A DNA stretch of 64,000 nucleotides, taken from assembly GCA_029207755.1 (NCBI GenBank), contig JARCOQ010000002.1, forward strand, positions 39,814,244 to 39,878,243, read 5' to 3'. A program made the position numbers and the translations under genes. The notes below the pieces were generated by a model. That model was not told where the DNA came from and did no database searches. It worked only from the letters and a program-made list of their open reading frames with translations. Numbering within the stretch: position 1 is the first letter of the stretch; each line of letters begins with the position of its first letter. Positions 63,634 to 64,000 of this stretch are shown here, piece by piece. Source of the DNA: Chamaea fasciata. Lineage: Eukaryota; Chordata; Aves; Passeriformes; Sylviidae.

Positions 63634-64000
63634 CAATAATGCAGACAATTATCTGTAAAGTAATTTGATACATTCGGTTTGGTTTGTTCACCTAAAAAAA
63701 TCATAGAAATTCTAACAAATTTTTGAAAAGGTAAATTTCTGACTTTTTGAAGTAAGTCCAGTTTGCATTCATGGTTTAGCCTTGGGTTCCCACATGCTTG
63801 TCCTGTGTCTCGTCTACCCTCTCCAAATCCATCTACATTTCTAACATCTTTACATTCTCCCAATGAAGTTCCCACTTGTGTACTTTATGGATACTTCTCA
63901 GTTTTTTCCGGGTCATTTCTCAAAACTACCTTTTTCCATTATGACTTTTCCCAAACTGAGTAACCTTAAACATACTTGAAAGAAACTGCATGAATTATTT
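63634..64000. other. Intergenic DNA to window end
   Basis: Nothing recognised. Confidence 0.5.

Noticed and set aside
44331..64000. Search for exons of TRPC6, the gene upstream of PGR in mammals
   Set aside because: No translated stretch resembled a TRP channel. The neighbour is probably beyond the window.

Overview
This is a stretch of a bird nuclear genome, shown by many 5'-truncated CR1 LINE fragments on both strands, AT-rich non-coding DNA, microsatellites, one sharp CpG island and a single vertebrate gene split into eight coding exons. The gene is the avian progesterone receptor, PGR, on the minus strand. I could reconstruct all eight coding exons with consensus splice sites (42610..43775, 41241..41392, 29495..29611, 21614..21916, 20076..20220, 16698..16828, 13973..14130, 12389..12544). 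They join in frame into 775 codons plus TGA. The N-terminal region differs clearly from the chicken receptor as I remember it, so the species is probably not chicken; I cannot name it.

Layout: 1-12388 lies downstream of PGR (3' UTR and intergenic) and holds a TACA microsatellite, a G/T-rich tract and one minus-strand CR1. 12389-43775 is the PGR coding span. Introns 7 to 4 are short to medium and nearly repeat-free. Intron 3 carries two adjacent CR1 copies, a CR1 scrap and a probable solo LTR about 200 bp from exon 3. Intron 2 (11.6 kb) has a GACA/GATA microsatellite and no CR1 that I recognise. Intron 1 is about 1.2 kb. 42240-44330 is a CpG island covering exon 1, the 5' leader and the likely promoter. 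44331-64000 is upstream intergenic DNA with five CR1 fragments and no exon that I recognise.

One locus encodes two predicted isoforms: PR-B from the first ATG (43775) and PR-A from Met135 (43373). The protein has the acidic PR-B segment, a Pro/Ala/Gly-rich transactivation region with a sumoylation motif, two C4 zinc fingers with the GS..V P-box, a basic hinge and a complete ligand-binding domain. Cys564 stands where mifepristone-binding receptors have Gly. Around the start codon lie a near-consensus oestrogen response element and, just upstream, two AUG-stop elements that are the only upstream AUGs in about 460 nt of leader-side sequence. These are the most interesting regulatory observations. 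I did not see a novel gene system.
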